From G963665815 sp942492065 (GTDB taxonomy: Bacteria > Cloacimonadota > Cloacimonadia > Cloacimonadales > JAIOQZ01): a stretch of DNA of 64,000 nt. Each line of letters opens with the position of its first letter. The first letter of the stretch is position 1. The notes below the pieces were generated by a model, which saw only the letters and a program-made list of their open reading frames with translations, had not been told where the DNA came from and searched no databases. The DNA is taken from positions 434,001 to 498,000 of the forward strand of contig CALODV010000014.1 of the NCBI GenBank assembly GCA_942492065.1, given 5' to 3'. This document shows positions 10,178-19,832 of this stretch, piece by piece. Made by a program: the position numbers and the translations under genes.

Positions 10178-10930
10178 ATGATTAATGAGAAACTTAAAAG
10201 AATTGAAGACAAGCTTAATCTGTTTACCGGCTGGGATTTCTCAGAAATAACCTCAGATGGCTCTATGTTTACTGAACCTACAACATGGGATTATAAGAAG
10301 ATTATTGGAGAAGCAATTCATAAATCATCTGCAATGTTAGATTTAGGTACAGGAGGGGGAGAACTCCTGATGGAATTGAGTGATCTCCCGGAATTCACGG
10401 CTGCTACAGAAGGATTTTTACCAAATCTTAAAATTGCACAAAGTAACCTTAAACAAAGAGGAGTCATAGTTAAACATATAACAGAGGATGTTATACCTTA
10501 CAAGGATAATACATTTGATCTTGTCATTAACAGGCACGAATCGTACAAACCTGAAGAAGTTTTCAGAGTACTGAAGAAAGACGGTGTTTTCATTACTCAA
10601 CAGGTTGGCGGGTTGAATGATAGAGAGTTAAATACTGCTCTCGGAGCTGAGGAATCTGAGTATACTTACTGGAACCTTGACTATGCCTGCAGGGAGTTAG
10701 GAAAGTACTTCAATATAGCAGAAAAAAAAGAAGAATTCGTAAGAACAATATTTAAAAAGATTGACGCTGTTTGCTTCTATCTAAATGCTATTCCATGGCA
10801 GATTCCTGATTTCAGTATTGAAAAATATGCTGATAGTCTTCTCAAAATCGATGAGCGAATTAATAAAGAAAAAAAATATTCAGTAACATGTCACAGATTT
10901 CTTATCTGTGCTGTTAAAAAGGAGGAGTAA
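10178..10930 (+). CDS. Class I SAM-dependent methyltransferase
   Basis: Rossmann-type methyltransferase with motif I LDLGTGGGE near residue 55, an acidic motif II region and NTFDLVINRHESY near motif IV; the substrate is unknown. The upstream TTG at 10142 in the same frame gives 12 extra residues, but neither start has a good ribosome-binding site; the ATG at 10178 is preferred because homology begins after it. The stop overlaps the start of the next gene by one base (TAATG) next to a GGAGGAG site, so the two are translationally coupled. It may act on a small molecule or an RNA. Confidence 0.8.
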   Translation: MINEKLKRIEDKLNLFTGWDFSEITSDGSMFTEPTTWDYKKIIGEAIHKSSAMLDLGTGGGELLMELSDLPEFTAATEGFLPNLKIAQSNLKQRGVIVKHITEDVIPYKDNTFDLVINRHESYKPEEVFRVLKKDGVFITQQVGGLNDRELNTALGAEESEYTYWNLDYACRELGKYFNIAEKKEEFVRTIFKKIDAVCFYLNAIPWQIPDFSIEKYADSLLKIDERINKEKKYSVTCHRFLICAVKKEE

Positions 10931-11895
10931 TGTTACGATTATTGACTGTATTTACAGTGATTATATTATGTGGAATTTTGGGTTGCGGAGAAAATGTTAA
11001 GAAAACAGGGAATAAACTTTCTGTGATTGACAGTCTGGGTTGGCAGGAAGATGCCAATTACAATTTTGGCGGACTAGTTTATACAGAGATAAGTGATAAT
11101 GAATTATTCGTAGCAGATCCCTCAGCTTGTGATATTCGTGTTTATGACTTGAATAGCATGAAGTTCAAGAGAAAGTTCGGTGTTAAGGGTCATGGTCCCG
11201 GAGAATTCAATTTTATGGGACCTTTTACGATTAGCGGGAATGGAGATGTTGTAGTACCGGATCCGTCATCGATGATGATAGCTGTTTTTGATAAATCCGG
11301 TAAGTACAAGGAGACAATCAAAACTGATTTCCCTAACACAGTTAAGTTTTTGAATGATAAAATGTATGTGATGGAATATTCCACCAAACCGCAATGCTGT
11401 ATCAAGACTATTGAAGATGGAAACGAGGAAAAAGTTCTGGAGCTGGATTCTCTTTTTGTACAAAGCAAGCTCGAAACAGCTTCCAGAAACTATGATTATA
11501 CTTGTAGGGGAGAAAACGAATTTGCAGTTCTCTATTTTAAGGGAGACAGATTTTTTGATCTAAAAACACGTAAAGAAATCAAGTTTCCCGATGATGGTAA
11601 CGCAAAATATTTTGTAGCAGGTAGTTTTATTGAGAATGGGGATTCATTTTACATTTTGCAGGCAACAATGGAAAATCCGGAAGCCGGAATGGAGTGCGAA
11701 ACTGCTAAAGATTACAAAGTTGCCACAGGTACAAAAGATTTTATCTATGAGTATGATTATTCCGGAAATCTCATAAGCACACTCAAACTACCGGAAGATG
11801 TATTATTCTTCCCGCAGTCTCTTACAGTTGCTGATGGCTATGTAGTTGCTCAGGATGTTTATACCGGAAACTTATTCAAATATAAGATCATGTAA
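10930..11895 (+). CDS. 6-bladed beta-propeller lipoprotein
   Basis: Exported lipoprotein: residues 1-19 form a signal peptide ending in the lipobox GILGC. The rest resembles BF3164/TolB-like 6-bladed propellers and contains the hallmark FGVKGHGPGEF. It belongs to the same family as the five lipoproteins at 30.4-36.1 kb but is divergent from them. It overlaps the methyltransferase stop by one base, and the next gene starts directly after its stop, so it lies inside a four-gene unit. Function unknown; such propellers are usually binding or scaffold proteins. Confidence 0.8.
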   Translation: MLRLLTVFTVIILCGILGCGENVKKTGNKLSVIDSLGWQEDANYNFGGLVYTEISDNELFVADPSACDIRVYDLNSMKFKRKFGVKGHGPGEFNFMGPFTISGNGDVVVPDPSSMMIAVFDKSGKYKETIKTDFPNTVKFLNDKMYVMEYSTKPQCCIKTIEDGNEEKVLELDSLFVQSKLETASRNYDYTCRGENEFAVLYFKGDRFFDLKTRKEIKFPDDGNAKYFVAGSFIENGDSFYILQATMENPEAGMECETAKDYKVATGTKDFIYEYDYSGNLISTLKLPEDVLFFPQSLTVADGYVVAQDVYTGNLFKYKIM

Positions 11896-12918
11896 ATGAA
11901 AAACACGTTTCTGTTTGTTAGTGATACTCATCTGGGATTTGATTATCCTGTGCGTCCTCGTATCGAAAGGCGACGAAGAGGGTACGATGCTTTTAACCAG
12001 TTCAGAGATGTTTTGGACTATGCTTTAGATAATAAAATTGTGCATATTTTGCATGGGGGAGACCTGTTTTTCAGGAGTAAAGTTCCCCCATTAATTGTTG
12101 ATAAAGTGTATGAACTGTTAAACAATTATGCTGAACAAGGACTTAAATTCTATATTGTCCCCGGCAATCATGAACGGTCAGTTTTACCTGTTAGTAAATT
12201 TCCTTTGCATGATAATATAAAAGTATTTGATAAGCATAAAACATTTGTTGTCGATTTGGGTGATGTTAGAGTAAGTATCTCAGGATTTCCTTATCAGAAG
12301 AATATTGAAGAGACCTTCTCAAATCATCTGGAGAGAACAGGATACAAGAGTTCCAAAAACTCTTTCCGGATTGTCCTGGTTCATCAGGCAATAGCGGGAG
12401 CGGTTGTGGGAACACAGAACTACATGTTCCGAAAAGGACCCGAAGTTATACGCCATAAGGATATTCCCCAAGATATAGACATGCTTTTATCTGGGCATAT
12501 TCATAGACAGCAGGAAAGTATTATAAAGGGAATACATGTTTTATTAAGTGGATCAACCATCAAAACATCTTTTGCAGAAATGAATGAGAGAAAAGGATTT
12601 TACCAGATAAAACTTGTTCCTGAGAGCTCAAAAATAATTACTAAAAAACTTTTTATTGAGTTGAAAACTCGCAAAATGCATAAAATTGTGCTGAACAGAT
12701 CCGATTTGGATTCTGAGATAGATATTAACCAACTGCTGGTCGATAAGATCAATAATTTGGAAGATGATTCGATTATACAAATTTGCTTTGACAAAACTAT
12801 TCCATCATATAGATTTTCTGATATAGATGTTAAGCTGATAAGGAATAGTTGTTCGGACAACTTGAATATTGAATATCAAAGTAGATTATGGAAAAGGAGC
12901 AAGGATGAAAAAAAGTAA
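11896..12918 (+). CDS. SbcD/Mre11-like metallophosphoesterase
   Basis: Calcineurin-like phosphoesterase related to the nuclease subunit of SbcCD/Mre11-Rad50. Metal-binding motifs are visible: SDTHLG (residues 9-14), HGGDLF (about 54-59), PGNHER (about 95-100), a later VLVHQ and GHIHRQ (about 200). The ATG directly abuts the previous stop. No SbcC/Rad50 ATPase gene follows; instead the 3' end overlaps the GIY-YIG nuclease gene by 14 bases. The substrate is most likely DNA, by family and context, but a nucleotide phosphatase cannot be excluded. Confidence 0.85.
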   Translation: MKNTFLFVSDTHLGFDYPVRPRIERRRRGYDAFNQFRDVLDYALDNKIVHILHGGDLFFRSKVPPLIVDKVYELLNNYAEQGLKFYIVPGNHERSVLPVSKFPLHDNIKVFDKHKTFVVDLGDVRVSISGFPYQKNIEETFSNHLERTGYKSSKNSFRIVLVHQAIAGAVVGTQNYMFRKGPEVIRHKDIPQDIDMLLSGHIHRQQESIIKGIHVLLSGSTIKTSFAEMNERKGFYQIKLVPESSKIITKKLFIELKTRKMHKIVLNRSDLDSEIDINQLLVDKINNLEDDSIIQICFDKTIPSYRFSDIDVKLIRNSCSDNLNIEYQSRLWKRSKDEKK

Positions 12919-13915
12919 GCTGGTTAATGGAATACCGGAGAAGTGCGGAGTTTATTACTTTAAAGATAAAGTTGGTGGAATAATCTATGTTGGGAAGTCC
13001 GTAAACCTCAAATCCAGAGTATCATCTTACTTCAATGGTGGTTCTCATAAGAGCGGAATGGAGAATCACATCTCTGAGATAGACTACATCTTATGCAAGT
13101 CTGACATTTTTGCATTATTATTGGAAGACTTATCAATAAAAATATTTAAACCGCATTTTAACGTAAAGTTGAGAAGATACAGCAGCAGCATGAAGCTGGC
13201 TCTCACCAGAGATGATTTTCCTGCATTAGTAATTGAAGATATTGAGACTGACTCTGAAAATGAAACTCTGACGGTACTTCCAGGCAAGTATTTCGCTCAA
13301 GAATTTATTGAAAAAGCAGCAGGTATTTTCAAACTGCGAACTTGCACCGGTAAGTCACCTGACGGATTATGTATACAATATACTTTTGGACGTTGTCATG
13401 CTCCTTGCCGTAAGCTGATCTCAAAAGAAAAATACGGCGAAGCTGTCGAAGTTTTCAGAAATTTCATTCGAGGTGATTCTCAGAGTTTGATAAGCAAACT
13501 ACAAAAAGAGATGAGAGGGTTTGCAGACAGAATGGAATTTGAGGATGCTATCGAATTAAAGGAAAAGATCAATTTTCTAATTATTCAATCCGAACGATAC
13601 AGCAAGTATGATGATTTCAGTAATTCACAATTAAACTTCAGTGATGGGAAATATGAGTACTGGTCTTATAAGCAGAATCTTGTTGCTATTCGTTCTGCTA
13701 CCAGGAAGAATAAAGCTGTAATTGATCAGGAACAGATCAAGAGAAAAATGGATATGGTAATGCTGGCATTCAGAAAGAAATTTAAAAATATGACTTATGC
13801 TGAGTTTAACAAAAACAGACAGTATTATCTTTTTGACAGGTTCAATGTTCTTTATCCTTATCTGAAGAAAAGTCATGATATTGCTGAAGGTAAAAGCGAG
13901 ATTATTATACGATAA
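12905..13915 (+). CDS. Half-length UvrC-like GIY-YIG endonuclease
   Basis: Resembles the N-terminal half of the excinuclease subunit UvrC, which makes the 3' incision in nucleotide excision repair. It has the GIY-YIG core (GVYYF near residue 14, IIYVGKS near 30, catalytic Arg in LKSRV and Glu in LLLEDLSIK). Next come four Cys at about 145-169 with the spacing C-x8-C-x7-C-x3-C, as in the UvrC cluster region, and a UVR-type helix pair at about 197-225 that would bind UvrB. The RNase H-like 5'-incision domain and the HhH domains are missing; the last ~110 residues are unassigned. E. coli Cho is also a half-UvrC but lacks the UVR. The start is set at 12905 because AAGGAGCAAGG lies just before it; an earlier in-frame ATG at 12869 has no such site. 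Confidence 0.82.
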   Translation: MKKSKLVNGIPEKCGVYYFKDKVGGIIYVGKSVNLKSRVSSYFNGGSHKSGMENHISEIDYILCKSDIFALLLEDLSIKIFKPHFNVKLRRYSSSMKLALTRDDFPALVIEDIETDSENETLTVLPGKYFAQEFIEKAAGIFKLRTCTGKSPDGLCIQYTFGRCHAPCRKLISKEKYGEAVEVFRNFIRGDSQSLISKLQKEMRGFADRMEFEDAIELKEKINFLIIQSERYSKYDDFSNSQLNFSDGKYEYWSYKQNLVAIRSATRKNKAVIDQEQIKRKMDMVMLAFRKKFKNMTYAEFNKNRQYYLFDRFNVLYPYLKKSHDIAEGKSEIIIR

Positions 13916-13951
13916 ATAATTCCGTTAATAATCAAATTAGTTCACAATAAA

Positions 13952-13977
13952 AAGGCTGCAGAGTAAATCGCAGCCTT
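13952..13977. terminator. Bidirectional terminator between convergent genes
   Basis: An 8-bp stem (AAGGCTGC / GCAGCCTT) with a 10-base loop. The plus side ends TTGTTGTATA; the minus side ends in T4. It separates the GIY-YIG gene from the SBBP surface-protein genes. Confidence 0.75.
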
Positions 13978-14028
13978 GTTGTATATAATATAACTGTATC
14001 CACTGGACTGTGTCTGGCAATTTTAAAA

Positions 14029-15720
14029 TCATTTGATCAATGCCATTTTACGAGTCTTGCTTGTGTTTCCATAAGACAGTCTGTAGAAGTATACTCCACT
14101 GCTGCAGCTATTTCCGTACTTATCCTTACCATTCCAGATTACAAAGTGATCACCTTTCTCGATATGCTGGTTTACCATGGTTCTGATTTTTTGCCCCCTG
14201 ATGTTGAATATCTCCATGTTAACAAGTCCATCAGCAGGGATAGAATACTCTATTCTGGTTTCAGGATTAAATGGGTTTGGTACATTCGCAGATAGTCTGA
14301 TGTTGCTGTACTCAATGCCAGGATTATCGTTGCTGATTACTCTCTGAGTGAACTGGGAGCAGAATGCATCTAACAGACCATGAGAGTGCTCCATATTCCC
14401 ATCGAAATATGCTGCTTCGTCAATAGTGCCTGCGACAGCAATATCCAGATTATCATTAATATCTATACCACGGCAGGTGAGTCTGCCTGAGGTGTTGTCA
14501 ACTAAGCCGTTAACCGGATCAACTACTCCAAATAACCTTACCAAACCTTCTGAGTCATATTTAACAATAAATCCCTGACTATTGTCTGCCGGTCCTGTAA
14601 GAGAATCTGATACAACAGCATTAGCTCCTGCGTATCCTGCCGCATAAACATTATTCTGGTTGTCAACAGCAATTTTATAGAGCTGCTCGTTACCAAGTCC
14701 TCCAATGCTTCTACTCCACAAGTAGTTTCCATCAGTATCAAGCTTCATAAGGTATGCATCATACAGACCGGTAGAGTTCAGACTGATATCTGCGAAACTC
14801 ATGGAAGCATGAAATCCTCCAGCTATATATATATTAGCCGCTGAATCGAATTCAATTCCATAGCAATAGTCACGTCCTGTGCTTCCTGAGTTTTTAACCC
14901 ATTCCCATCCGTTTGTCTCGCTGACTTTGGCGTAAAACAAATCATACTCACCCTCACAGGTAGGCTGGAATTGTCCAAAATTACAACCGTTGCGGTAGTA
15001 ACCGGAAACAATGATGTCAGTTTCATTAGAGGTTATGTTGTCATTAACTGCGATACTGAAACCTGTATCAGTATTACTTCCCCCGGCAGAAAGAGCCCAG
15101 CTGAAATCACCTGATGTATCCAGTTTAGTTACAAAGATGTCATACCCCCCAAGGCTTGTTAGCTGATGTTGTCCAAAATTGATTGTCTGCATGAAGTACC
15201 CAATCAGGTAGATGTTTCCGACAGCGTCAATATCTATATCATAAGCAGCATCCATTTGGTCAGATCCCGTAGATTTAACCCATGCCCATTCACCGGCAGG
15301 GGTTAACTTAGCAACAAATACATCAAATTGTCCATTGCCAACTATATGATGATTCCCAAAGTAACAGTCAGGTCTGATGCCACCGCAGATATAAATGTTT
15401 CCTGAAGCATCAACTTTGATATCTGTTACTTCATCCCAATCATCACTACCGGCAGTCTGAACCCATTGCACTACTCCGTCTGGATCGTATTTGATAACGA
15501 AAATATCTTCAGACCCCTCGGAATAATAAGTTTCACCGCCTAATGTAATAGAGTATTTAAACATACCTGTGAAATATACATTTCCCTGATTATCGTATGC
15601 AATGTCTTTTCCGAGATCATCGCTTGTATTCCCAATAACGTCTGTAAATTCCCAGTGGTAATCATCAGCAACCATGTGCATGGAAAAAAGAATAAGTAAC
15701 ACTACCCAGAGAGGTTTCAT
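14029..15720 (-). CDS. SBBP-repeat surface protein with C-terminal sorting domain
   Basis: Exported protein with an N-terminal signal peptide (about 18 residues, ending near MHMVADD). The body is a series of ~50-residue SBBP beta-propeller repeats of the form D..GN(V/I)Y..G...Q...FGxxxLxxxGxxDxFVxKLDxxGxFxW. The last ~85 residues are a sorting domain (NVPNPFNPETRIEYSI ... MALIK). Such propellers are surface binding or structural proteins; no catalytic motif is visible. An AAAGGAG site precedes the ATG. The gene begins 17 bases after the stop of the next paralogue, so the two are probably co-transcribed. Confidence 0.88.
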   Translation of the reverse strand: MKPLWVVLLILFSMHMVADDYHWEFTDVIGNTSDDLGKDIAYDNQGNVYFTGMFKYSITLGGETYYSEGSEDIFVIKYDPDGVVQWVQTAGSDDWDEVTDIKVDASGNIYICGGIRPDCYFGNHHIVGNGQFDVFVAKLTPAGEWAWVKSTGSDQMDAAYDIDIDAVGNIYLIGYFMQTINFGQHQLTSLGGYDIFVTKLDTSGDFSWALSAGGSNTDTGFSIAVNDNITSNETDIIVSGYYRNGCNFGQFQPTCEGEYDLFYAKVSETNGWEWVKNSGSTGRDYCYGIEFDSAANIYIAGGFHASMSFADISLNSTGLYDAYLMKLDTDGNYLWSRSIGGLGNEQLYKIAVDNQNNVYAAGYAGANAVVSDSLTGPADNSQGFIVKYDSEGLVRLFGVVDPVNGLVDNTSGRLTCRGIDINDNLDIAVAGTIDEAAYFDGNMEHSHGLLDAFCSQFTQRVISNDNPGIEYSNIRLSANVPNPFNPETRIEYSIPADGLVNMEIFNIRGQKIRTMVNQHIEKGDHFVIWNGKDKYGNSCSSGVYFYRLSYGNTSKTRKMALIK

Positions 15721-15737
15721 AATAGCTCCTTTAAGTT

Positions 15738-17390
15738 CTATTTCATTAGTATCATTTTAGATGTTTTTGATGTGCTCCCGCTTGAAAGTCTGTAAAAATA
15801 TATGCCGCTGCCGCATTTGTTTCCTGATTGATCTTTCCCGTTCCAGATAACAGAGTGACTTCCTTTGACTTCATACGTTTTTACAAGAGTATTAACCTTC
15901 TGTCCTTTGATATTAAATATATCGAGTGAAACTTCACCGTCTTCAGGCAAAGAGTATTCTATTCGTGTTTCAGGGTTAAATGGATTTGGGTAGTTTGATA
16001 AGCTCAAGACTTCTTTGACTGATAAATCTTCTTCTGCTCCTGTAATCTGTTCCACTGTTTGCAGTAATCCATAAAAAGCCTCGTTGCCAAGTCCTTGATT
16101 AACATTCAATGTATCAAACTGTGTGGGTGCTTCCAATTCTCCGGCAACATAGAAGGTTGAGTCACTTATCACAAACACGCTCATTCCTATTGAGGAACCG
16201 ATGCTGTTATGACTTACGGATTGTACCCACTTCCAGCTTCCTTGAGGATCAACAGAACCTATAAAGAAGGATTTTTTTCTCCAGGCGTTTGATGCATCAA
16301 TATTTCCGAAGCTGGCTTGTTCCATAAAGTACCCTGATGTAATTATATCTCCCGAATCACAGATATCCAGTCTGGTAGTTCTGTCTTCGTAAGTACCACC
16401 TGCGTTCGCTACCCAGAGACAATTACCTGTTGAGTCCAGTTTTGCTATTGCCATATCAATATGATCATAACCTGTAATATTTTGCCCACCGAGACTAAGG
16501 ATATTTTCATAGTTTATAGAAATATATGAGTTACATTCCTGATCTACCACAATATCAAAACCTAATTCGTAGTATTGTCCATCACTGCATGTGAATAGCA
16601 AGTCAATACCGGCAGGATCGGTTTTCCAGAGGAAGACTTCCGTGTAACCTGTACCGTAGTGACCAGTTGTATAAATATTGCCATGTGGACCAATATCTAA
16701 ACCATAGGCACAATCTGTACCGGTTGTCCCCATGTTTCTTATCCAAATCCAGTTTCCTGAAGTATCCAGCTTTGCGAGCAAAGCATCGTCAGAACCATTG
16801 TGATTGATGATTTGATTTCCGAACTGGGCTGTTGAACTTAGCTGACCTGCGCAATACAAGTTTCCAAGATGATCAAGTTTCAAGTCATACATCATATCGT
16901 CTCTGGATCCTCCTGAGTGGGTTACCCATTCCCAGGCTCCATCATTACTGATCTTGGCTATAAAGATATCACGGTCACCGTTCATTGGAACTGTAAAATT
17001 CCCGAAGGTTGCCGATCCATTTTCATTGACGTTTTCTTCTTCAATCTGACCGCAAATATATACGTTTTGCAGTGAGTCTACATCGATTGCCAGAGCTTCA
17101 TCGAAGTTTGTTCCTCCACCGCTTACTGCCCAGACGCAATCTCCGTTACTGTCCATTTTTGCTGCGAAAATATCAAAGTTCCCATTGGATGTTAAAGAAA
17201 TCTGCCCGAGAGTTATTACCCCCGAAAATCTCCCGGTGATATAAACATTTGATAAGTCATCTACAAATATGTCCCTGATTCTATCATTCCCTGTGCCGCT
17301 GAAAACCGTTGCATTCTGCCATTCGAGTGTTTGTGCACCGACAGAAACAACAACAAAGAAAATCCATAAAAAAATAAGTACGCTTCTCAT
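15738..17390 (-). CDS. SBBP-repeat surface protein with C-terminal sorting domain
   Basis: Paralogue of its two neighbours: signal peptide at residues 1-19 (ending SVGAQ), SBBP repeats with GNIYTTGHYGTG- and NVYICGQ-type blades, and a sorting domain starting NYPNPFNPETRIEYSL and ending MILMK. It is the first gene of the two-gene unit 15738/14029. AAGGAGGATGCG precedes the ATG. A TATAAT (minus strand, plus-strand positions 17436-17441) lies about 45 bases upstream, without a clear -35. Probable role: cell-surface binding or structure; nothing enzymatic is seen. Confidence 0.88.
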   Translation of the reverse strand: MRSVLIFLWIFFVVVSVGAQTLEWQNATVFSGTGNDRIRDIFVDDLSNVYITGRFSGVITLGQISLTSNGNFDIFAAKMDSNGDCVWAVSGGGTNFDEALAIDVDSLQNVYICGQIEEENVNENGSATFGNFTVPMNGDRDIFIAKISNDGAWEWVTHSGGSRDDMMYDLKLDHLGNLYCAGQLSSTAQFGNQIINHNGSDDALLAKLDTSGNWIWIRNMGTTGTDCAYGLDIGPHGNIYTTGHYGTGYTEVFLWKTDPAGIDLLFTCSDGQYYELGFDIVVDQECNSYISINYENILSLGGQNITGYDHIDMAIAKLDSTGNCLWVANAGGTYEDRTTRLDICDSGDIITSGYFMEQASFGNIDASNAWRKKSFFIGSVDPQGSWKWVQSVSHNSIGSSIGMSVFVISDSTFYVAGELEAPTQFDTLNVNQGLGNEAFYGLLQTVEQITGAEEDLSVKEVLSLSNYPNPFNPETRIEYSLPEDGEVSLDIFNIKGQKVNTLVKTYEVKGSHSVIWNGKDQSGNKCGSGIYFYRLSSGSTSKTSKMILMK

Positions 17391-17611
17391 CGCATCCTCC
17401 TTTAAGTAAATAGTCGCTATCCCAACCAGCGTAAAATTATAGTATTACTCAAAAGTTTAGGAAACATTTACTCGTTGTCAAAACAATTCTTATTTATTTT
17501 GCATTAATTTCTGCAACTATATTCATAACATGTAAGACTGTCGCAAAAAATCCGTAAGGAAATCAAGGATATCAATAAACAATATTGATAACATTTATGT
17601 GTTCAGGAATT

Positions 17612-17638
17612 AAAAAAAGCCTGCTGAGAAAGCAGGCT
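17612..17638 (-). terminator. Rho-independent terminator
   Basis: On the minus strand, AGCCTGCT / AGCAGGCT form an 8-bp stem followed by seven T. It ends the transcript of the third SBBP gene. Confidence 0.88.
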
Positions 17639-17656
17639 GTATTTGCTATTGATTAA

Positions 17657-19384
17657 TTATTTAAGTAAAAGCAGTTTATGAGTTCTTATTTCCTTTCCTG
17701 TATTGAGTCGGAAGAAGTAAACACCGCTGCTGCATGGATTACCTTCGTTGTCTTGACCATTCCAGATTACAGCGTTGTCTCCTTTACTGAAGTGGTTCTC
17801 CCTGAATGTTTTTACTCTTTGTCCTTTAATATTGTAAATACTAAGTTCAACAAAAGTATCTTCTGCCAGTGAGAACTCAATTCTTGTTTCAGGATTGAAT
17901 GGATTAGGATAATTGCCAATCAATTCGTTAGTATATGTTTGGCATGTATTTTCATCTTCATCAGTTATAGTGTTATCCGGGTGTAATATTGCCCAGAAGG
18001 CATCGTTATCATCTTCATATCCATCAGTAAGGCAGGATTGCACACCAAAGTTATCAAAGAATGAGAAGCCATTAACTGCACCTGTAACTGCTATATCTCC
18101 GTCAGCGTTAACATCAACACACCTAATGTTGGAGAGATGCCAGTCGTTAGCAATATTTGTCATTTGCAGATTTGTTTTCAGCCAGTTCCATGAACCTGAA
18201 GTTGAAATATCGGCAACGTAGACCTGGTTCGAACCTGAAGCTCCAGTAAAGGAAGTGCCTACACATACATCTGGTCCTGCCATTCCGCAGACAATCAAGT
18301 TGTCATCGTTACCAGGAGTTATCCTGTAAACTACATTACTACCGTTGTCTGTAATAGGTTCAAGCCACTCTATCAAACCTTCATGATCCATTTTGAAAAT
18401 GAAAGAATTTGAACCGGTATAATTTGTCTGGAGTACATAATCATCGATAACAATGTTATTCGTGTAAGAACCTCCGACAAAGACACAAGAGTTTTCATCT
18501 ACATATATATCACCAATCCAGTCACGAGTACCGCATACAAATGATTTCACGTAATCCCAGTTTTGGTTGTTATCCAGACGGGCTACAAAACATTCTCTAC
18601 CTCCTGCTGAGGGCGGTGTTATATTGCCGAACTGACAAGAGGCACTGAATGATCCGCCAATATAAACTTCAACTGAATCCTGATGTTCATCAATACTGAG
18701 TGCCTGTGCGTAGTCCAATCCGGTTCCTCCTGCAGAAACACTCCATGCAAAATTACCTGTTGAGTCGATTTTTGTTACGAAAATATCCTTATCACCTTGA
18801 CTGGTTAAGACAGTAGCTCCATGGTTAACAATACCCTGAAAGTGACCTGCAATGTATACATTATCATGAGAGTCAATTTCTAAATCATAAACGAAATCAA
18901 TAGTACTGTTACCAAATGTGTTAACCCAGATGAATTGACCATCAGTATTCAGTTTGGCTGCAAAACCGTCCCAATATCCAACTTGTGGATCGAAGTCATC
19001 GCTGAAGGAAACACCTGCTGAAACATGACCTGCGATAAAAATATCTCCCTGATCATTGATTTTTAAACCATAAATGTCATCTCTGTCGTATCCACCAAAA
19101 ATTTTCACCCATTGGCAGGTATTTGTTGAATCAAACTTTGCAATAAAAATATCAAGAAAGCTTCCATTAATTGGATCTGTACAACTATACTGTACACCAT
19201 CAATGGTAATTTGAGATGTAAAAGTACCGGCTACATACAGGTTGTCCTGATTGTCATATGCACATACTCTGCCATGATCCTGATAAGGACTGTTGTAGCT
19301 TCTAACTGTTTCCCAGTCAGGCTCTATAGCAGACAGTGCTGAGAAAACTAATACTAAAATGATAAATGAATATATCTTATTCAT
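17657..19384 (-). CDS. SBBP-repeat surface protein with C-terminal sorting domain
   Basis: Third member of the local family, 575 residues. It has a signal peptide (residues 1-18, ending ALSAIE), SBBP propeller repeats (NLYVAGTF, DIFIAGHVSAG, NVYIAGHFQG and others) and a terminal sorting domain (NYPNPFNPETRIEFSL ... LLLLK). It has its own terminator and its own upstream region, so it is transcribed apart from the other two. A ribosome-binding site (AAAGGGGG) lies before the ATG. Local tandem duplication with later divergence is the likely origin. Confidence 0.88.
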   Translation of the reverse strand: MNKIYSFIILVLVFSALSAIEPDWETVRSYNSPYQDHGRVCAYDNQDNLYVAGTFTSQITIDGVQYSCTDPINGSFLDIFIAKFDSTNTCQWVKIFGGYDRDDIYGLKINDQGDIFIAGHVSAGVSFSDDFDPQVGYWDGFAAKLNTDGQFIWVNTFGNSTIDFVYDLEIDSHDNVYIAGHFQGIVNHGATVLTSQGDKDIFVTKIDSTGNFAWSVSAGGTGLDYAQALSIDEHQDSVEVYIGGSFSASCQFGNITPPSAGGRECFVARLDNNQNWDYVKSFVCGTRDWIGDIYVDENSCVFVGGSYTNNIVIDDYVLQTNYTGSNSFIFKMDHEGLIEWLEPITDNGSNVVYRITPGNDDNLIVCGMAGPDVCVGTSFTGASGSNQVYVADISTSGSWNWLKTNLQMTNIANDWHLSNIRCVDVNADGDIAVTGAVNGFSFFDNFGVQSCLTDGYEDDNDAFWAILHPDNTITDEDENTCQTYTNELIGNYPNPFNPETRIEFSLAEDTFVELSIYNIKGQRVKTFRENHFSKGDNAVIWNGQDNEGNPCSSGVYFFRLNTGKEIRTHKLLLLK

Positions 19385-19517
19385 TTTTCCCCCTTTATTA
19401 AGTAAATAAGTAGATACGTAAAATTATGCCGTTTAAGTTGATTTAGAACCAGACGTAAATAATTGTCAATACATATTCAGCAATTATGTGTAAAAAATGG
19501 GGAAGGAGTTTGGGGAA

Positions 19518-19542
19518 TAAAAAAAAGCCGAGAAACTCGGCT
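19518..19542 (-). terminator. Terminator of the tRNA operon
   Basis: On the minus strand, AGCCGAG / CTCGGCT form a 7-bp stem with a 3-base loop, followed by eight T. It lies 10 bases after the tRNA-Leu 3' end. Confidence 0.9.
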
Positions 19543-19551
19543 GAATATATA

Positions 19552-19638
19552 TGGTACCAGAGGCCGGACTTGAACCGGCACGAAGCGAACTTCGAGGGAT
19601 TTTAAGTCCCTTGTGTCTACCAATTCCACCACTCCGGC
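19552..19638 (-). tRNA. tRNA-Leu (anticodon TAA)
   Basis: The minus strand gives an 87-nt cloverleaf with encoded CCA. The acceptor GCCGGAG pairs with CTCTGGT (two G-U). The anticodon stem AGGGA/TCCCT closes the loop CTTAAAA (anticodon TAA). A long variable arm, as expected of class II tRNA-Leu, is followed by the T-arm GGTTCAAGTCC. It is the last tRNA of the operon. Confidence 0.95.
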
Positions 19639-19653
19639 AAGCAATATCAAAAA

Positions 19654-19727
19654 TGGAGGCGACACCCGGATTCGAACCGGGGATGAAGATTTTGCAGACC
19701 TTAGCCTTACCACTTGGCGATGTCGCC
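19654..19727 (-). tRNA. tRNA-Cys (anticodon GCA)
   Basis: A 74-nt cloverleaf on the minus strand with acceptor GGCGACA / TGTCGCC, anticodon loop CTGCAAA (anticodon GCA), T-arm GGTTCGAATCC and encoded CCA. It lies between tRNA-Gly and tRNA-Leu with 12-15 base spacers. Confidence 0.96.
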
Positions 19728-19739
19728 TGATAAAAAAAA

Positions 19740-19814
<75 letters not shown>

Positions 19815-19832
19815 ATCGCAAAAGCAAAGTCA

